Part shown: positions 12,414 to 26,006 of the stretch, one piece after another | How the letters are laid out: each line of letters begins with the position of its first letter | How positions within the stretch are numbered: the stretch's first letter is position 1 | NCBI GenBank assembly: GCA_019843655.1 | Contig: JACDQD010000003.1 | Location: forward strand, 6,636,925-6,700,924 | Reading direction: 5' to 3' | From: Lethocerus indicus | Taxonomy: Eukaryota > Arthropoda > Insecta > Hemiptera > Belostomatidae | DNA: 64,000 nucleotides | Made by a program: the position numbers and the translations under genes | Notes under the pieces: model-generated | What the model was told of the DNA's origin: nothing | Databases searched by the model: none | The model's input: only the letters and a program-made list of their open reading frames with translations

Positions 12414-15400
12414 TACAGGTATGAATGAGTTGCGAAATTCCAAGGGTTAGAATCTAATCGTTAATCAATGTGTGTGTTGTAAACAAATACGGGGGAACCG
12501 CAGCGGAGCATTTGGAGAACTAAATGGGTGTGGGGTGGGGGCGCTTACAGGTGCAGTTAATGTCGGGGGCTGAGCTCGGCCCCCGGGGGGTGGACAGTCT
12601 CAGCCGGAGGAGGCAGCCTAGCCGTGTAATTGAATTGTAACGACGAAATAATGGGAGGCGCCTGCGGGGGGGCGGCGTGAATTAGGCCACCGTCCGGGGC
12701 TAATCCCGGCCCGTGTATGCCCCCGGCGCCCCCGACACCACACTATACAGACACCCGGATATCGGTGTCAATAGGATTTGACCGCCGGAGTTAATACTCC
12801 GTACGCAGAGCCAAAGGGGAGAATGCTCGACTCGGTTTTCCAATTTTCAACATCAACCTGGACAGAAATGCCCACAACGTCTTTTTCATGAGCTTCAGTC
12901 ACGGAAATGTTTAGTTTAATTAAATTAATCTTGTCTGTATATGATCGGTCGAGTTAATAATTTAAAATCGGTAATTAGAATTCTCTTCGGTTCCGGTTTT
13001 GTATTATTCGAAACAATTGATATCCATAGACCGAACGATGCTTGTTCCGGAAAATCCGATTGAAGAGCCTTCTCGGTGGGTCGCGTTCCTTTGAGAAAAC
13101 GGCACGTCGTAGGTTGCCACATTGAATATACCGGCGGAAACCTGGAACAGCGGAAAATACATTCGAGAGTCTTATTCAAAATTCGAATTTCGCGTACCCT
13201 TTTGAATGGGCCCAACGGAGATTCGTTACGGTCGGTACTCCGCCCATTCATTGTTCATCGTCCTATTCATTCCCCGGTCGCATTAATTCGTCGTGGCGCT
13301 GTAGTTTTTGACTGCGAGTATTTTTTTTTCATGGCGGCAACCGCTGAGCGCGCGTTTCTTTCGGCAACATGAGGGGCAACTGAAAATGTTTATACGCCGA
13401 CCTTTGATCGCTCAACCGACCTAATTGTACGCACGATGCGTGCCCCTTTTCCGGCCGACGGCTCTAACAACGAATTAACGTCACTTTAGCTTTTTAACGA
13501 GCTTAATTTTTATGTTTTATTAAGCCGTGGGTCAATTATCGGTCTAAGCCTGAACACACGGTTGTTGAAATGAAAATCATAGCCATTCTAAGATAATATT
13601 AAATGAGTTTGAAAGTGTATAACCGTAAATGAATAATATACACCGAGTGATCGCGATAGATAAATATATTGTCTAATTAGTATACTGAAGTTTACCCACT
13701 CCTCTCGTGATCAATAAAAGTTAGTACTGGAATTTATCGAGACAAGAGCTCGTAATCTCCTGTACGCTCATTAGGATTCAGTTCAGAAGTTTGTTCGCGT
13801 AACGAGTACATCCCATTTAAACTGCAGTTATAAGGAGACCAGTCTCTAATTAAAGTGGCTCTCACATTGTAAACTACCTAGCTCAAAAAACTTTTAGGTA
13901 GACTTGAGAACTGGGTTTGTATATTGAGAAATAATTACACTGACGGTAAATCAAAATAGACGCAAGAAAGGCTGAAGCCATAATTTTTACTAAGGTTAAA
14001 AAGAGCAGGCTGACAGCATTATGAAAAGCGGATGTTGTTTTAAAAAGTTTGTGAATTTCTTCGGAGGAGAAACTGCTGTTATCATGTTGAAGCCCAAACA
14101 TTGCGAAAGCAGTTGATTAATTCCTTCATAAAAATGTAAGTATTTCAGTCCGAGAAATTCCATTGAGTAACTACAAATTTAAGAGGGTACCACAATCATT
14201 GCCGCATTTTAACCAGAAGATCGATGTACTCTCTATTCTTGAAAAACGAAATTTTAAAGGTTATTCAGTAAACTAAAATTAGGGTAAACGATATAAAGCG
14301 GTCGAAAACTCGTTTCACGACAATCCGCGTTGTATTAGGGACGGTTGTCCCCGTATAGGGCATGTCGCGACGGCAGTGCGTCGAACGAAAATGCATTAGA
14401 GGGGGAACCTATAGCGTCATAAATAATGGGCTTTTGTATCCTATAAATCCCTCGATAAAATATTGATTGGGGGGGCGATACCGGCCCGGCGTTGAATGAT
14501 GGCCTAGGCCGGGATCATGTCCGCCCAGATATAAATTAATTAAAATAAAATGGATTTCTCGCTGCACATTATGCGATTGTGATTCAGATGTTGAACCGAG
14601 AATCCGTGCCAACGGATTTCAAACGGTATTAGCAGGATGAAGAAGTGAATATATTTATATGAAATATTATACGTTTGTTTTTCCCAGAAGATAGTATCTT
14701 ATAGAACAGTATATCCACTGCATATTTTCTTTAGCCCTATTATCTAACTGGACTGCGGTGATAATAGGTACTATACCACTGCATATTTAAAATTTATATC
14801 ACTTCTTATGATATTAGAATCAATATAATATATGGTATTCCGTTGCCATTAACGATTGCCGGAACCTGGCTGGAATAAATTGTACTAGTGATAATGTCAC
14901 AAATTCCCCTTAAATTTTCAAGTATACTCCCGTTAACCATCTAACACTGCCTAATGTTACTTCTGGTTAGGGACCGAATTGGAAATTTAGCCCGGGTAAA
15001 ATTTCGCCGGGTTCTCGGACAGGAATTGTCGGAGGATTCGGGCGGAGTTTCCGATCGAGTTTCGAAATTCGGTCGGTGACAAGTAACCGGAGTAGTGCCG
15101 ATTGCTTCCTAATTGTTGCAGTAGAGGGAGTTGCGTCCATCCATATTCGCAGTTTCCACTCCGGCCCAACTGCCGAACAACGTAAATTAATACCACCGGT
15201 ATCGGATATACGCTCTCTTACTCATACGAGCCCGATTTACCGATTAAACTGGAAGCCGGTAATTCGGCCGGCGTTCCATTCCATTTACACCGTACAACCC
15301 GCATAGACAGACTAGCTTCAATTGTTTTAATGTAGAGTTTAAATTGTTTTGTAATATCGTCGATATGTATGAGAGAATAGGCTAATAAATGGAATGTTAC

Positions 15401-18400
15401 GAATAACCTATATATTGCATACAGTTCAATCAATTCCTAGTTTAACTATTCCGATTCAATAATTTATAGCATTATAAAATGTTGTGGATCTGAGAAGATT
15501 TAGAGTATCATCACTCTTGGTAACTTCTGCCTCCATTCTCCTGTCTTAACCTAGAACGGTTTCTATCGGTCTGTAGTATTCCCTTAATAATATATGCAAA
15601 TTGCAATGGTACTGTTTGTCCAAGCTAAACCAGTTTCAGTTTCTGGCTATGTTCTAGTGCTTTCTCATTTTACCATCCTGTCATTGCTGAAAGAAACAGC
15701 GCAGTGACAGTTCTTAGCGTAACTAATTAATCGAAAGGAATTTCATAAAATACTGTAAACGTAAAGGAGAATATTTGTTTGTGTTGTAATAACGCAGCGC
15801 ACGAATAGATGTCGAAAGATCTGAAGATTTGGAAGGCTCAGTTCCTGATCGAGAAAAGGTGCAAAATGAACGGCTATAACAATCGCCCAAGTGTGGCAGT
15901 GACAGGACTATTGAACTGTGGTTGTACAGGGACTTATTGAATCCGGAGGCTCAGTGTACGCCCCAACGAACAACGTGACGTGCGAGGGATCAAACTGAAC
16001 CCGGATGGCATTAACCTGTTTCATCCTGTATCGTAAAAGCCGAGCACCAAATCCGCCACTTAACGCTATTTTAGCCGCTATTTAATGCTGCAGGTGATTA
16101 ATCGTGTTCGAGTGCAGAATAATTCCAAGAGGCAATCTAAAACATGCACTACTATTCAGATTGAAATCGGAAAATTCGTTCATTTTCATTTTATAACTGC
16201 CTTATTGAATATAAAATATTAACTATATTATTATATTATCGATCTAGTGGTGAAATATTATATGCAACTGCCATAACGAACCGAATAATGACTATGAGAA
16301 ATTGGCCATCGACTCAATCCTGACAATTGTCAGTATACTATTTCGTTCTTGCCCAATATTATAAAGATTTCTAAACAGTTACAATGTAACGATGCCGTAT
16401 ATCGGGATGAAGTGTAATGGTTTCCGCGACAACTAAAAGATTTGCTCTATTGCAGATATAGTCTGTCACCCGGACGACGACCAGTTTTAAAATCCGATTG
16501 GGCAAAGCGGAACGTCAACTAAAAAGGTTTGCGATATATTTATATATTGCAGATTTTCGAATGATTACACAAAATTATCTTTCATTATCTCGGCCTTTCA
16601 TGCGAACGGAGGGAATCTGAGACGTGATGAGATTTGAGATATAATTTTAAAAGGAGCATTTTGTCAGTGGAAGAGCCATTTCTCTTATGCTTTTGTTCTC
16701 TCAGTTGGCCCGTTAACTCATGCGGATCCTTCCATTGGTGTTGGTCTGTTCCCGGCCGATCGCTCGGTTTAGACTGCATCATTGATGGGACCAGTTTAGC
16801 CTGGAACCAAACCTACGGGCGGCCGTTTCTCCCGCCGGTGGATAAACAAAATTAACAATGCACCGCCGGCTGAATTATTAAGAGGAAACCGGCCACGATT
16901 GTCTCGAACGGATTTGTAAACCGAGGGCAGGAAATTTCCGAGCCCTAGTTTTAAAAGCGTTTTTAACTCCGTATTTAGTTTCAATAAAGAGCCACCGGTA
17001 CAAAGAAGGTACCGCTTTTGTTGAAGCGGCTATTGTGTACATCGTATTGTTTCGCCAATTTCACAGATATGTCCTCACTGTCATTATTAATTACAATTAC
17101 GTTAAGCGATTATAATATAATAATAATATTTGGTCATACCGTCCCTTATTTCAAACTGTGAATTCCCAGGCAAAGTCCCGGTAGTTCAAAATAAAATTTA
17201 AATATCGTCCGGGCGCATATGGTAAAAATAACAGAACCGCTTCGAAAGTGGAAGGTACTGGAGACAAGAAGGGAAATCATTTCGAGGCCGGAAACTTTTT
17301 TTCCACCTCCATTACACGCCTGAGACCGTACAGAAAGTATGAAGTTGTTTCAAACAACATCGAAAAATAAACTCCGACCTTTCCGGGCGAAATTCGGGAC
17401 AAAACGAGAACTCCCACCCGAGGTAATCCACGGCCCCAAATGCAATTTCATTGTTCCCGAATGCGGGTCCCCGGTTTGTTTTTTTTCAATTGTTTTCTTT
17501 ATTCAAAACCTTCGCTTAATAATTATAACTCTTTGTATTTATTACCCCGTGTGACCTCATATTTGACTTTGAAAGTTCAATAATTGCAATAACCCCTATT
17601 ACCTTAAACCAATACTTAAGTAATCTTTGCGCAATATTGTTGCAAATATCACGTAAGAGAGATAATTAATTCCTATAAAATAATTAGATTATTGGAAAAT
17701 ATACATATAAACTACGTTTAAACAATAAATTGTTAGTATAAAATACTATACTGAAACCAATCTGGGCATACGAACTAGATTATCGCTACAGTCCTTTTAG
17801 TTGGAGGCTGCTGTATAATAAGAAATGCCAGTATTTATTAACATAAATTTATCTTCGATATTCCCGTTTATAGGCACACGTCATTTATCTTAAATTCATC
17901 TTCCGGCGCAATGAAATCTTAGTTTAAAACCGGTTTAAGCCGAATGTTTGAGCTCGGGGTGTTTGATGTAGTGTCCCGTGAACTAGGTCGGTTGGCCCCC
18001 AGCTAGTGCAGCCCGAATGACAAACAGCCGTCAGAAGAGCTTGAGCTCCTCCCTCTGTGCATCACAGAGAGGGGCACACGTGGTACGGTCACAACTTGTT
18101 CCGCTAATACAAATCTGACCCCCCTCGGCGCAAGTTCCGTCCGTGATGAAGGCGACGCCTCCATTCCAATCCGGCGGTCAAAGCGAATCCGTGTTTAAAC
18201 TGAGACGAAAAAGTGAACGTTTTTTAGTGTTGACACAGGCCGGCCCTCCATCCGCTACCTGAACTAACGTTGAACTACTCAAATAATTAGATCTATCAAG
18301 AAGGTCCCGAATATTTGTACGCTCCCAACCTTCTACTCAGCCATCGACTGCTTAGTCAATGTTTGATAAAAATAAAACGTGCTTACTGGTTCGCGAGGTT

Positions 18401-20025
18401 AAATATTTCCTTTGATTATACTTCTTTGCGACACAGTAGGACTAATATACAATCTCTCGGTGTCTTGCCAATTATAAACCCGTGAATGATACCGCCCCTG
18501 TTACCGCGGTACCGGGGCTATTTCGAATTCTCCATTCCCTAGCCGCAACGGCAGTTACTTGATGGCGGGGGCGGCACCGGCTAATGGAATTCCGAACACC
18601 AATATTTAGCGGCGGGGAGAGGTGGGGCGGAAACGCCAGTCGGGCCACAATCGAATCGTTCCCGTTTTGTTCGGCCGCCTCGAAACGAGTTTACGATTAA
18701 TAACCGAATCCGGGCTTGGGGCTCTATTCCGGCACCGACCGAAAAAAATCTACGCCGTAATTGTACCCGGCGTCGGCCGTTATCGGATTTGTCCCGCGCT
18801 CGAGAAATTTAATTAATCTCCCCCCTTTCGCGAAAACCGATGTGGAATCCCGGACCGATTATGAAAGTGATGCGGGCCGCTAGTCAATTGTGATCCTGAA
18901 AATACAATCGTATTGCACTCACCGATGGTAATACCGGCATATATTGATCTCATCCGAGGTCGACACCGGTAAAGGGTCCCTTATACAATAAGGGGATTAT
19001 TAAAAATACAATTTAACGGATTAACCGTATACTCCAGCTTATTCAGTTTATTCGGTATAAATTTTAATCGTTAAATGTTGTAGTCGATATTTGGCCCAGT
19101 TGGGTAAATTCCAGCAGATGTTAAAAATAGAAATACGAAACCGCAAAATTTTTTTAAACTTACGCCATTATCGAATTTTTGCATTAGACAGAAGCTGCGG
19201 GGGACCACAATGCGGTAATTATTATCGTAAATTGGAGATATTTGTCTGGGGCTCGGCGGCGGTTCGCAATATTGAACGTTTTCCCGACTGCGGGTAATTG
19301 CAGCACCAATTTACCGACTGGAAACCGAAAACGGTATAACGCAGCTCTAATTAAGCGAACGGATATAGAATACCACTAGTGCATCGACAACATCCCTACA
19401 CTAAACAACGAGAATCTACGGGGATATTTGTTTAATTTTTCTGTTTTGTTCTGATTTGTTTGTTTTCTGTTACATTTTCTCCGCTGAAAATGTAACAGCT
19501 CTGCTGCCACTTTCTTGGCAAGACTTTTCACACATTTCTTTTCTATACTGTTTTTTAAGTACTAGTGAAGGCATTTTTTAGTGTGTAATTGTTCTGTACG
19601 CCGGGTTGCAGTAAGTTCGAGTTGGGTTGCAGGCCCCCCAGGCGGGGTGGAGGCTTACCGGGAGAGCGGCGGGGTGGGAAGGCGGGGGGTAGCGTTTATC
19701 CGATAGTCCGACCTTAGAAACGTGTTTCCGGCTCGTCAATCTCTGGAGACAAGGAGAAATGGGACGTCCGACGCGGGCGAATCGTAACGCGATTTGGGAG
19801 GCCCGCCGGGGAGATGAGATATCGCCGGGTTGGGGAGGGCGAGGGGACAGTCACGACACACGAACAAAACACATCCCGCAGGAACAAAATACGTTCCCTG
19901 TCCCGCCTGACATGGGTCCAGTATATTTTAAGCTGGAGGGCGTGTCTCGCAATGGGGCGTAGGCCGTACATTTTGCTATTTTACACAAATAAGTATACAC
20001 GCCTAAACAAAATATAGATATAAGG

Positions 20026-20095
<70 letters not shown>

Positions 20096-23000
20096 CAAAG
20101 AATGCTTTATATGTCGGCTCGTTAAATGTTCTGAAAATTAAATCTACTAAAAATACCACTCTCCTTGTATGTTTGCATTGATAGAGCCAACGATATGTGT
20201 TACCGGAGGGATGTGTACTTCCATTTTATGTTGCAGGTTTTGTTTTATGGTTGTCACATCATAGATCAGTAAACATATATGGGAAAATAAGTCAACATTT
20301 TATTGAGTCAAAATAAGTTATTATTTTAGGAATAATTATTTCTCTCTTTTTTTAAATTTATTTTTAGAAAGTATAGGGAACATAAATATGACTGAGGAAC
20401 TAAAATAAAATCAAAGACACGCTTTGTATGGCGCAATACTGCAGTTAACATTTGCCGGTTGGCACCGCATAAAAGGGCAGCTCTCGAGACGGCATTTTCC
20501 ACATGGAGCGCATTCCTGGTGTCTGCTCTGCCCTACTTGTCAACTATAAAGGTCAATGTATCTGTTCCATTACATTTTCATAAATGGCAACACGATATTT
20601 TCTCCGGTTCCTTCAGAGGGAGCGTATATAATGTTCGATTTAGACTGCACTTCTCCAGAAGACGAAACCGAAACAAATGGGCGCCCCATATTACTTTATT
20701 AAGCTAATTCTCCTTCGATAAAATTATTTCATAAAAGTCGTTTTTCCGGCATGTGTTATTTTATTTGGCCGATAATATTTTTCATGTTATAATATTTTAC
20801 CACACATTGATATTTGATAATGGAATCAAATCTTAATTACATCATCATTAATGAATATACGGTCCATAATTTAGCAAACGTTTAGTTGCATGCAATAAAA
20901 CTTATCTGTTACGATAAAATTTTCAGCCGAACACTGCCGTAGGGTTCAAAGTTTAATGGGTATAATAACGGGTAAATAATTCGTGTATTAGCCATTTTAA
21001 TGTGAGGGAATGAAAGTCGTATAAATTTGCGGATGACGTAGATTTTGCGGAAAGAGATGAAACTCGGCGACTGCGGGTTTAAATCCGTTTGAACAAAAAA
21101 ACATAAGAGAATTCTCGAGGCTCTACGCATTAGGCTGGCTCGGGGCGCGCGTTATTCCGCGAAAAAGCCTCGCTCATGTATTGAGAATGTATTTATGCAG
21201 ACGTTCCCATCGCCACGGGCCCATCAAAGAAGGCCCGTATCCTTTTCAAAAGAGCTTCTCAGGCGCAATTTCAGAGCCTTGATGTCTGTCTTTCTCTCTC
21301 TCTCTTTCTCCTTGGGCCTACATCGCCTGCTTCGCCTTCTATTTCTCTCTCTCCGTCAGACTAGGCCGCCAGGCTCAACTGAATCGGACCTTCCGCATGC
21401 ATGCTTCTAAACTCCATCGTGGGTCAAATTAAGAAATCTTCTCCGTCGGGTTTCACCTTTACCCCTGTTTCAATATCCCCACCTTGTATAGGCCTAAGTC
21501 TGTACCGAGACCGGGTGGCAGAATTTTGCTGGGCTTTCTGCTTGACTTGAGGGACGCGCAGTGCGAAGATTCGGCGCTGAATTATTGCTGTGTGCGACAG
21601 CCGAATTCCAGTCGTCGATTCGGGGAACTTATTTATTCCAGAAAGTGTGGAGATGAGTGAACGCTCTCGGGATGGGCATAAAAAAATCACCTTTCCGCAG
21701 TCCGCCCAGGGCTATCGGCGGCGGCGGCGGGTGATCCATCAATGCGGGCACAATGGAGGCCGCACCACTAAATATTTTAAACGGACGGGTCGCGTTCCCC
21801 CCGATGCCAGTGCCACTCTGTAAAGCCCTTCGATAGCGGAAGCCCCCTCCATAATGACGGCTCTATTATTAGTGAATATCGAAATAAAAAACGTTCCTTG
21901 TCAATACACACTGTGTATTCACTACATTGACATTAATATTCATATTAATACACTCGTTCCATGGAGTGATCTTTGGTCTGAGAGCAGAAAGGTACTGGCT
22001 TTAGCCAGTGCTGTGACCTGTATAAGATGTAGTGTGTGCATTGCGGGGATTAAAAGAATTACATAATCGCAGTATTAATCCTGACTTATATGTCAAATGA
22101 GCTAAGCAGAAAGTCACCGGGCAGTATCGAAATGAAAAATGAAGATAATATGGTATATTAAAAAATATTACTCCAAGTCACAAAGTTTTCTAAAAGAAGT
22201 GACTTTGCACGCGATAGCATATTAAAACTGTAACGAACCGAAGGAACGAACTGTAAATTCCGTACTTTTTCTTGAAACCAGAAAGTTAATAGGACGTCGG
22301 TCGGGTCCAAATTAAAGAAGGCAACAAGTTAATTCCGAGAACTAAGGGGATCCAGGTGTCAGAAACGGCCTAGGCCCCCATTTAAAAAGTGAAAACGTTA
22401 GCGAAATCCCGGTTTACCTTACACAGAGACCCGTTGTTAATAAGCCGCCCGAATAAAACGCCCAATTTATTGTTAGCCCTTCGGTGAAATCTGTCCCGGC
22501 GGAAAATGTGGCCCTCCCAGCCACGGCCTCCCAGTACAAAAGCTTCCAATTTTTACGGAGTTTTACGATTACCGCCGTCCGAATTTGTAGCCGGGCCGAC
22601 CTACATTATCCTAGTCGAAATAAAACCCAAAAAGGCCAGACCCTTTACCCGGCAATAATTTGTCCTCCAATCGCAACGCCTCCTGTCGGTATCCGCCTAA
22701 TGTAATATCCCTGTGGGGGCGCGCATAATATCCGCGTAACACGGAACGGACGGAGCCAATATTGTTTGTGGAAAGGTAGTCTAAATAGAATCATGACTAA
22801 CGGCAAGATACTCAATACAGTTATAAAAATAACATAAAGCTCATCATTTAAAAACATTTATTTATACGCAGATCGATGACAGATTGTCGTTGCTTTATCA
22901 TTTCTTCACAGCTCTTTACCGCATCCATTAATGAGGGTTTGTCGAATGATTTTTCTATCAATGGGGCATCTTTGTCCATGTTCCGGTTTGATTTGTTCTT

Positions 23001-23961
23001 CCCAACTAGACGTCTTACTTTCACTTGCAATGCGTATTGAAAAGTGTGCACGCAGCAAACGAAATTGATCTAATCGACACTGATCCGGCGCTAGTAGTGC
23101 GCGGAGATAAAACAGATTGTGCAGGTTGCGCGCGACGCCAATATTATGTCGCGTCAAATAAATATCGGATTTACAGGTGTAACGAGCATTCAATCCATGC
23201 GGTATAGCACTCGTTGTTGGGCAATATCCAACCCAGGAGGTAGTTATATACTGGGGGGATATTACGGCAACTTCAGTCCGCAGATCGCCCGAGAGAGAGA
23301 GAGAGACCGTATATCCTTTTGAAATGATAACGCGAGTGCTCTTACGGGCACTACGAAGAATGGATGCACTTCAAGTTTAAATTATGCGAACTCGCGTCTA
23401 GGAATAAACGATGTTAGAGTGCGGCCGGGAGGTGGAGGGAGAAGGAGAGAGAGAGGGAGAGCGATGAATATCAAAAGCGCCGCCTAGATGGGAGGGCCGT
23501 AATTCACTCGAATTTGCGCCATATACTTAAAGTTGTTAGCCGGGTAATTGCCCGCACTAGGGTTGAATTGGGCGTTTATCAGTTAAGGCTAATGAAGTGC
23601 GTGCTGCCCTGTTAAGCAGCTATCCCCTGTGCACGGCTACAACCGCCCACCTGTGCCGACAGATGTTCAGCGATAATTGCGATGCGGACACGCGAGGAGA
23701 CCTCGTTAAAGTTCATGTCTCTCACCAGAGAGGTAAATTAAGGGTACACAACAATTCGTCCTGATCTCCCCTCAGGTATAGTCCATCAGGAGTTGAATCA
23801 CTCGGGAGCTTAAGCATAGTGTGGCTGGTGATGGAACGCGGTCTTGTTGGCCCATTCGGGGACGTCGATTTGTCAGGTATGTGTTCACAGTGTTCACCGA
23901 ATTCGCCTTATTTGCGCCAGGATATGGGATATCTGGACAATGCGAGGGTAAGAAGTATCTG
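12414..23961. other. AT-rich spacer with GC-rich blocks, no recognised gene
   Basis: No supported gene was seen. GC-rich blocks lie at about 12520-12800, 13060-13490, 15000-15290, 17970-18180, 18480-18850 and 19600-19960. Open frames are short (under about 110 codons) and none shows a familiar motif. A minus-strand frame at 22848-23051 (67 codons, Lys/Asp/Glu-rich C-terminal half) has coding-like composition but no recognised family. Short GA and CT runs occur near 21293-21308 and 23290-23306. Confidence 0.5.
20029..20089. repeat. (AT)n microsatellite
   Basis: About 61 bp of uninterrupted AT alternation, in plain spacer and not inside a recognisable element. The Ile-Tyr open frames crossing it are artefacts. 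Confidence 0.95.
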
Positions 23962-23968
23962 AAATATG
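23962..23968. repeat. Probable target-site duplication, left copy
   Basis: AAATATG occurs here and at 24564-24570, immediately outside the two ends of PLE-related copy 2. Seven bases of AT-rich sequence is modest evidence alone. It gains weight because copy 3 also has a 7-bp flanking repeat at its expected ends. Confidence 0.5.
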
Positions 23969-24058
23969 TAGTTTAGAATACCTGTTTTTTGGTCTGCGAG
24001 GGGTTGGAATACCGTAGATTTCGTGTGTTTCTGTCTCCTCTCGCTGGTTTAGTCCTTT

Positions 24059-24095
24059 GCTAGACCGGTTTCGGCTGCTCACCATCTTCAGTAGC
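24059..24095 (-). ncRNA. Hammerhead-like ribozyme motif, best-preserved copy
   Basis: On the minus strand all expected parts are present in 37 nt: GCTA, CTGAAGA, stem II GGT/GCC with loop GAGCA (two G-C pairs and one wobble), GAA, ACCGGT as a minimal stem III, C as cleavage base, and TAGC, which pairs perfectly with the initial GCTA. One unpaired U precedes stem II. This is the arrangement of the minimal type I hammerheads known from Penelope-like elements. Stem I is only 4 bp, so activity of a single unit may be weak and is untested. Confidence 0.55.
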
Positions 24096-24167
24096 GGTGT
24101 TAGTCGCTTTGGCACTTTGGATGTTTTTGGGCATCCTCACTGCACTGTCACCGCCACTTGCGGTGCA

Positions 24168-24415
24168 CGTGCACCCAACGAACTTTAGTGGAGCGCATCC
24201 CCGCGCCACCCTCAGTGGGGCGCTAGCATCGCGGTGCTCGTGCACCCAACGAACTTTGTTGAGCGCATCCCCGCGCCACCCTCAGTGGGGCGTTAGCATC
24301 GCGGTGCTCGTGCACCCAACGAACTTTAGTGGAGCTGCATCCCCGCGCCATCCTCAGTGGGCCGTTAGCGTCGCGGTGCTCGCGCACTTAACGAACATTA
24401 GTTGAGTGCATCCCC
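24168..24415. repeat. 70-71 bp minisatellite, about 4 copies
   Basis: The phrase GCACCCAACGAACTTTAGT recurs with starts at 24171, 24242 and 24312, and a diverged version at 24383, giving periods of 71, 70 and 71 bp. Each unit also contains CACCCTCAGTGGGGCG and a GTCGCGGTGCTCG-like stretch. The array sits inside PLE-related copy 2 and is homologous to the larger arrays at 40770-41505 and 54437-55405. One short open frame runs through it and is not a gene. Confidence 0.9.
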
Positions 24416-24486
24416 GCGTACTGACAGTACAAGTGACAGTGTTAGTGCAGTAAGGATGCCCAAGGAACATCCAAAGTGACTAACAC

Positions 24487-24510
24487 CGCTACCGCCGAAA
24501 CCGGTTTAGC
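24487..24510 (+). ncRNA. Deleted hammerhead-like motif, copy 2 right arm
   Basis: The sequence reads GCTACCGCCGAAACCGGTTTAGC. Compared with the left arm, about 14-15 nt covering the CTGAAGA core and stem II loop are missing. The outer GCTA/TAGC pair and the ACCGGT palindrome remain. This arm cannot form the catalytic core. Confidence 0.4.
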
Positions 24511-24563
24511 GAAAGACAAAACCATCGAGAGGAGACAGAAACACACGAAATCTACGGTATCTC

Positions 24564-24570
24564 AAATATG
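24564..24570. repeat. Probable target-site duplication, right copy
   Basis: Second AAATATG, matching 23962-23968. Confidence 0.5.
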
Positions 24571-26006
24571 GTTCCTTCTACGAAGAGAATAACTTAACTT
24601 GGAATACATGAGGAAAAATCGCGGGAGGGAGAAAATCTTGGTAAAATAAACTGCTACTGTATAAGGCCCAGGACTGAAAGACATCTCTTCCAAATAAATA
24701 GAAAGGCAAATAAACTAAAAGGCATTGCTTATTACAACCCTCAAGCCTTGTACTACACCAGTCTACCGAAACTAATCGAGTTACTTCCTCTGAGCGCCAA
24801 TTTCGCATGTTCGTGATAAGTGGGGCAATTAATAACACATGAATTTCGTCCAAAGTTGGCGACAAAACCGGAAGTTGTGTCCCTGTGCGCTTTGAACTTC
24901 CCAAGCCTTACTTAATTATTAGTAGGTTCTATGGTTCAAATATAACAGGCTGTTTGTCAACGCGGACGTCCTAATCGAGCGTTACCGCCGTCAATACCTC
25001 GTTCGGGAATTTTAGATGTCTCGTCTAATCCGTCGCATCCCAGCCTAGAGGGGGCCTGACAGTGCCGAAACTAGGGCGGTACTAGGGGGGGTTGAATGTG
25101 GGGCGAATCTAAGCTACTAGGGCCGGGGGCCGGGGGCACACCGGTGACAATATCGATTCTCGGCCTGCTCCTCGGCTCCACCGCACCGAGTAATTCCGTT
25201 ACATCCGTGGGTGGGGGCCTGGTGATCGGCCCTTTCACAAGTAGTGCCCCCAACATCCCCTAACTAACCGATTATAATCCACCCATTACGCCCAGCCTAA
25301 CATCGCCCTCAGCTATTCTACAGTCAAAATCCTAGATCAAACCTCCAATTTGTATCCAACCTTGCCCGATTGTCGTAACAGACCCGACGGCAGAAAAATT
25401 GACTGCAAACTAAACAAATTTATTAAAAATTTCAACCGGTAATAATAAAATATGTTTCTCAAGTTTGCATATGTTTTGACAACTCAGTTCTTTCATCTCA
25501 ACACTTCTTTATTAAAGGACCTAGAGACTTTGCTGTTGTATTACTGACTGAGTGGAACAGACGTCACAAAATTCCGAAGCCGTTTCAGGATTGCACAGAA
25601 TTTTTAACCTCTGTCATGGGAATCCAATCCCAGAAATAGTGCATTTTGCGCAATTATATAATAAATTAATATGAAAATTATTATTGAAATAGTTCAACAA
25701 ACCCTTTGAGAATTTCATTTATTATTGTTTTTATAACCTTTGAATCCTAATTATTAAATCGGATATTTCGAGATTCATCCAATATTCTCAGTGTGAAATT
25801 AAAGTTTCATGCGAAACTTGAACGCGTAGTAAGCTTAGAAATTACGGTGGCTATTTCGTAAAAGTTAATAATTCCTTAATATCCTACATCGGCCTAATTT
25901 GCATTCCATCAGCCCTTTCATAACTCGAAAGGTTCGACCCTTCTTTTCGAATTCCGTCAGTGCCGGTTTTCAATTAAGCTGAGACGGCTGACTCAATACC
26001 GTTCAA
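24571..26006. other. Spacer before the satellite, no recognised gene
   Basis: A GC-rich block with several G runs lies at 25060-25270, including two adjacent GGGGG runs at 25125-25136. The rest is AT-rich. A minus-strand frame at 24578-24904 (108 codons) borders PLE-related copy 2, but I recognise no domain in it and do not call it a gene. Confidence 0.45.

Larger units (their letters stand above)
23969..24563. mobile_element. PLE-related non-autonomous element, copy 2
   Basis: This is a 595-bp copy with long inverted arms. The left arm (23969 to about 24150) begins TAGTTTAGAATACCTG and the right arm (about 24420-24563) is its reverse complement, ending at CTACGGTAT and so lacking the outer ~37 bp. 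About four copies of the 70-71 bp unit sit between the arms. One end is complete and the other stops near CGTAG, as in copy 1 in the opposite orientation. This repeated asymmetry suggests a fixed element end rather than random truncation. No protein-coding remnant is present. Confidence 0.8.

Noticed and set aside
15630..15665. Possible diverged seventh family arm (GCTAAACCAGTTTCAG)
   Set aside because: Similarity to the arm is limited to about 16 bp. The core of the hammerhead block and the rest of the arm are absent.
22848..23051. 67-codon minus-strand frame with Lys/Asp/Glu-rich end
   Set aside because: Composition is coding-like and a transposase relic was considered, but no motif could be matched.
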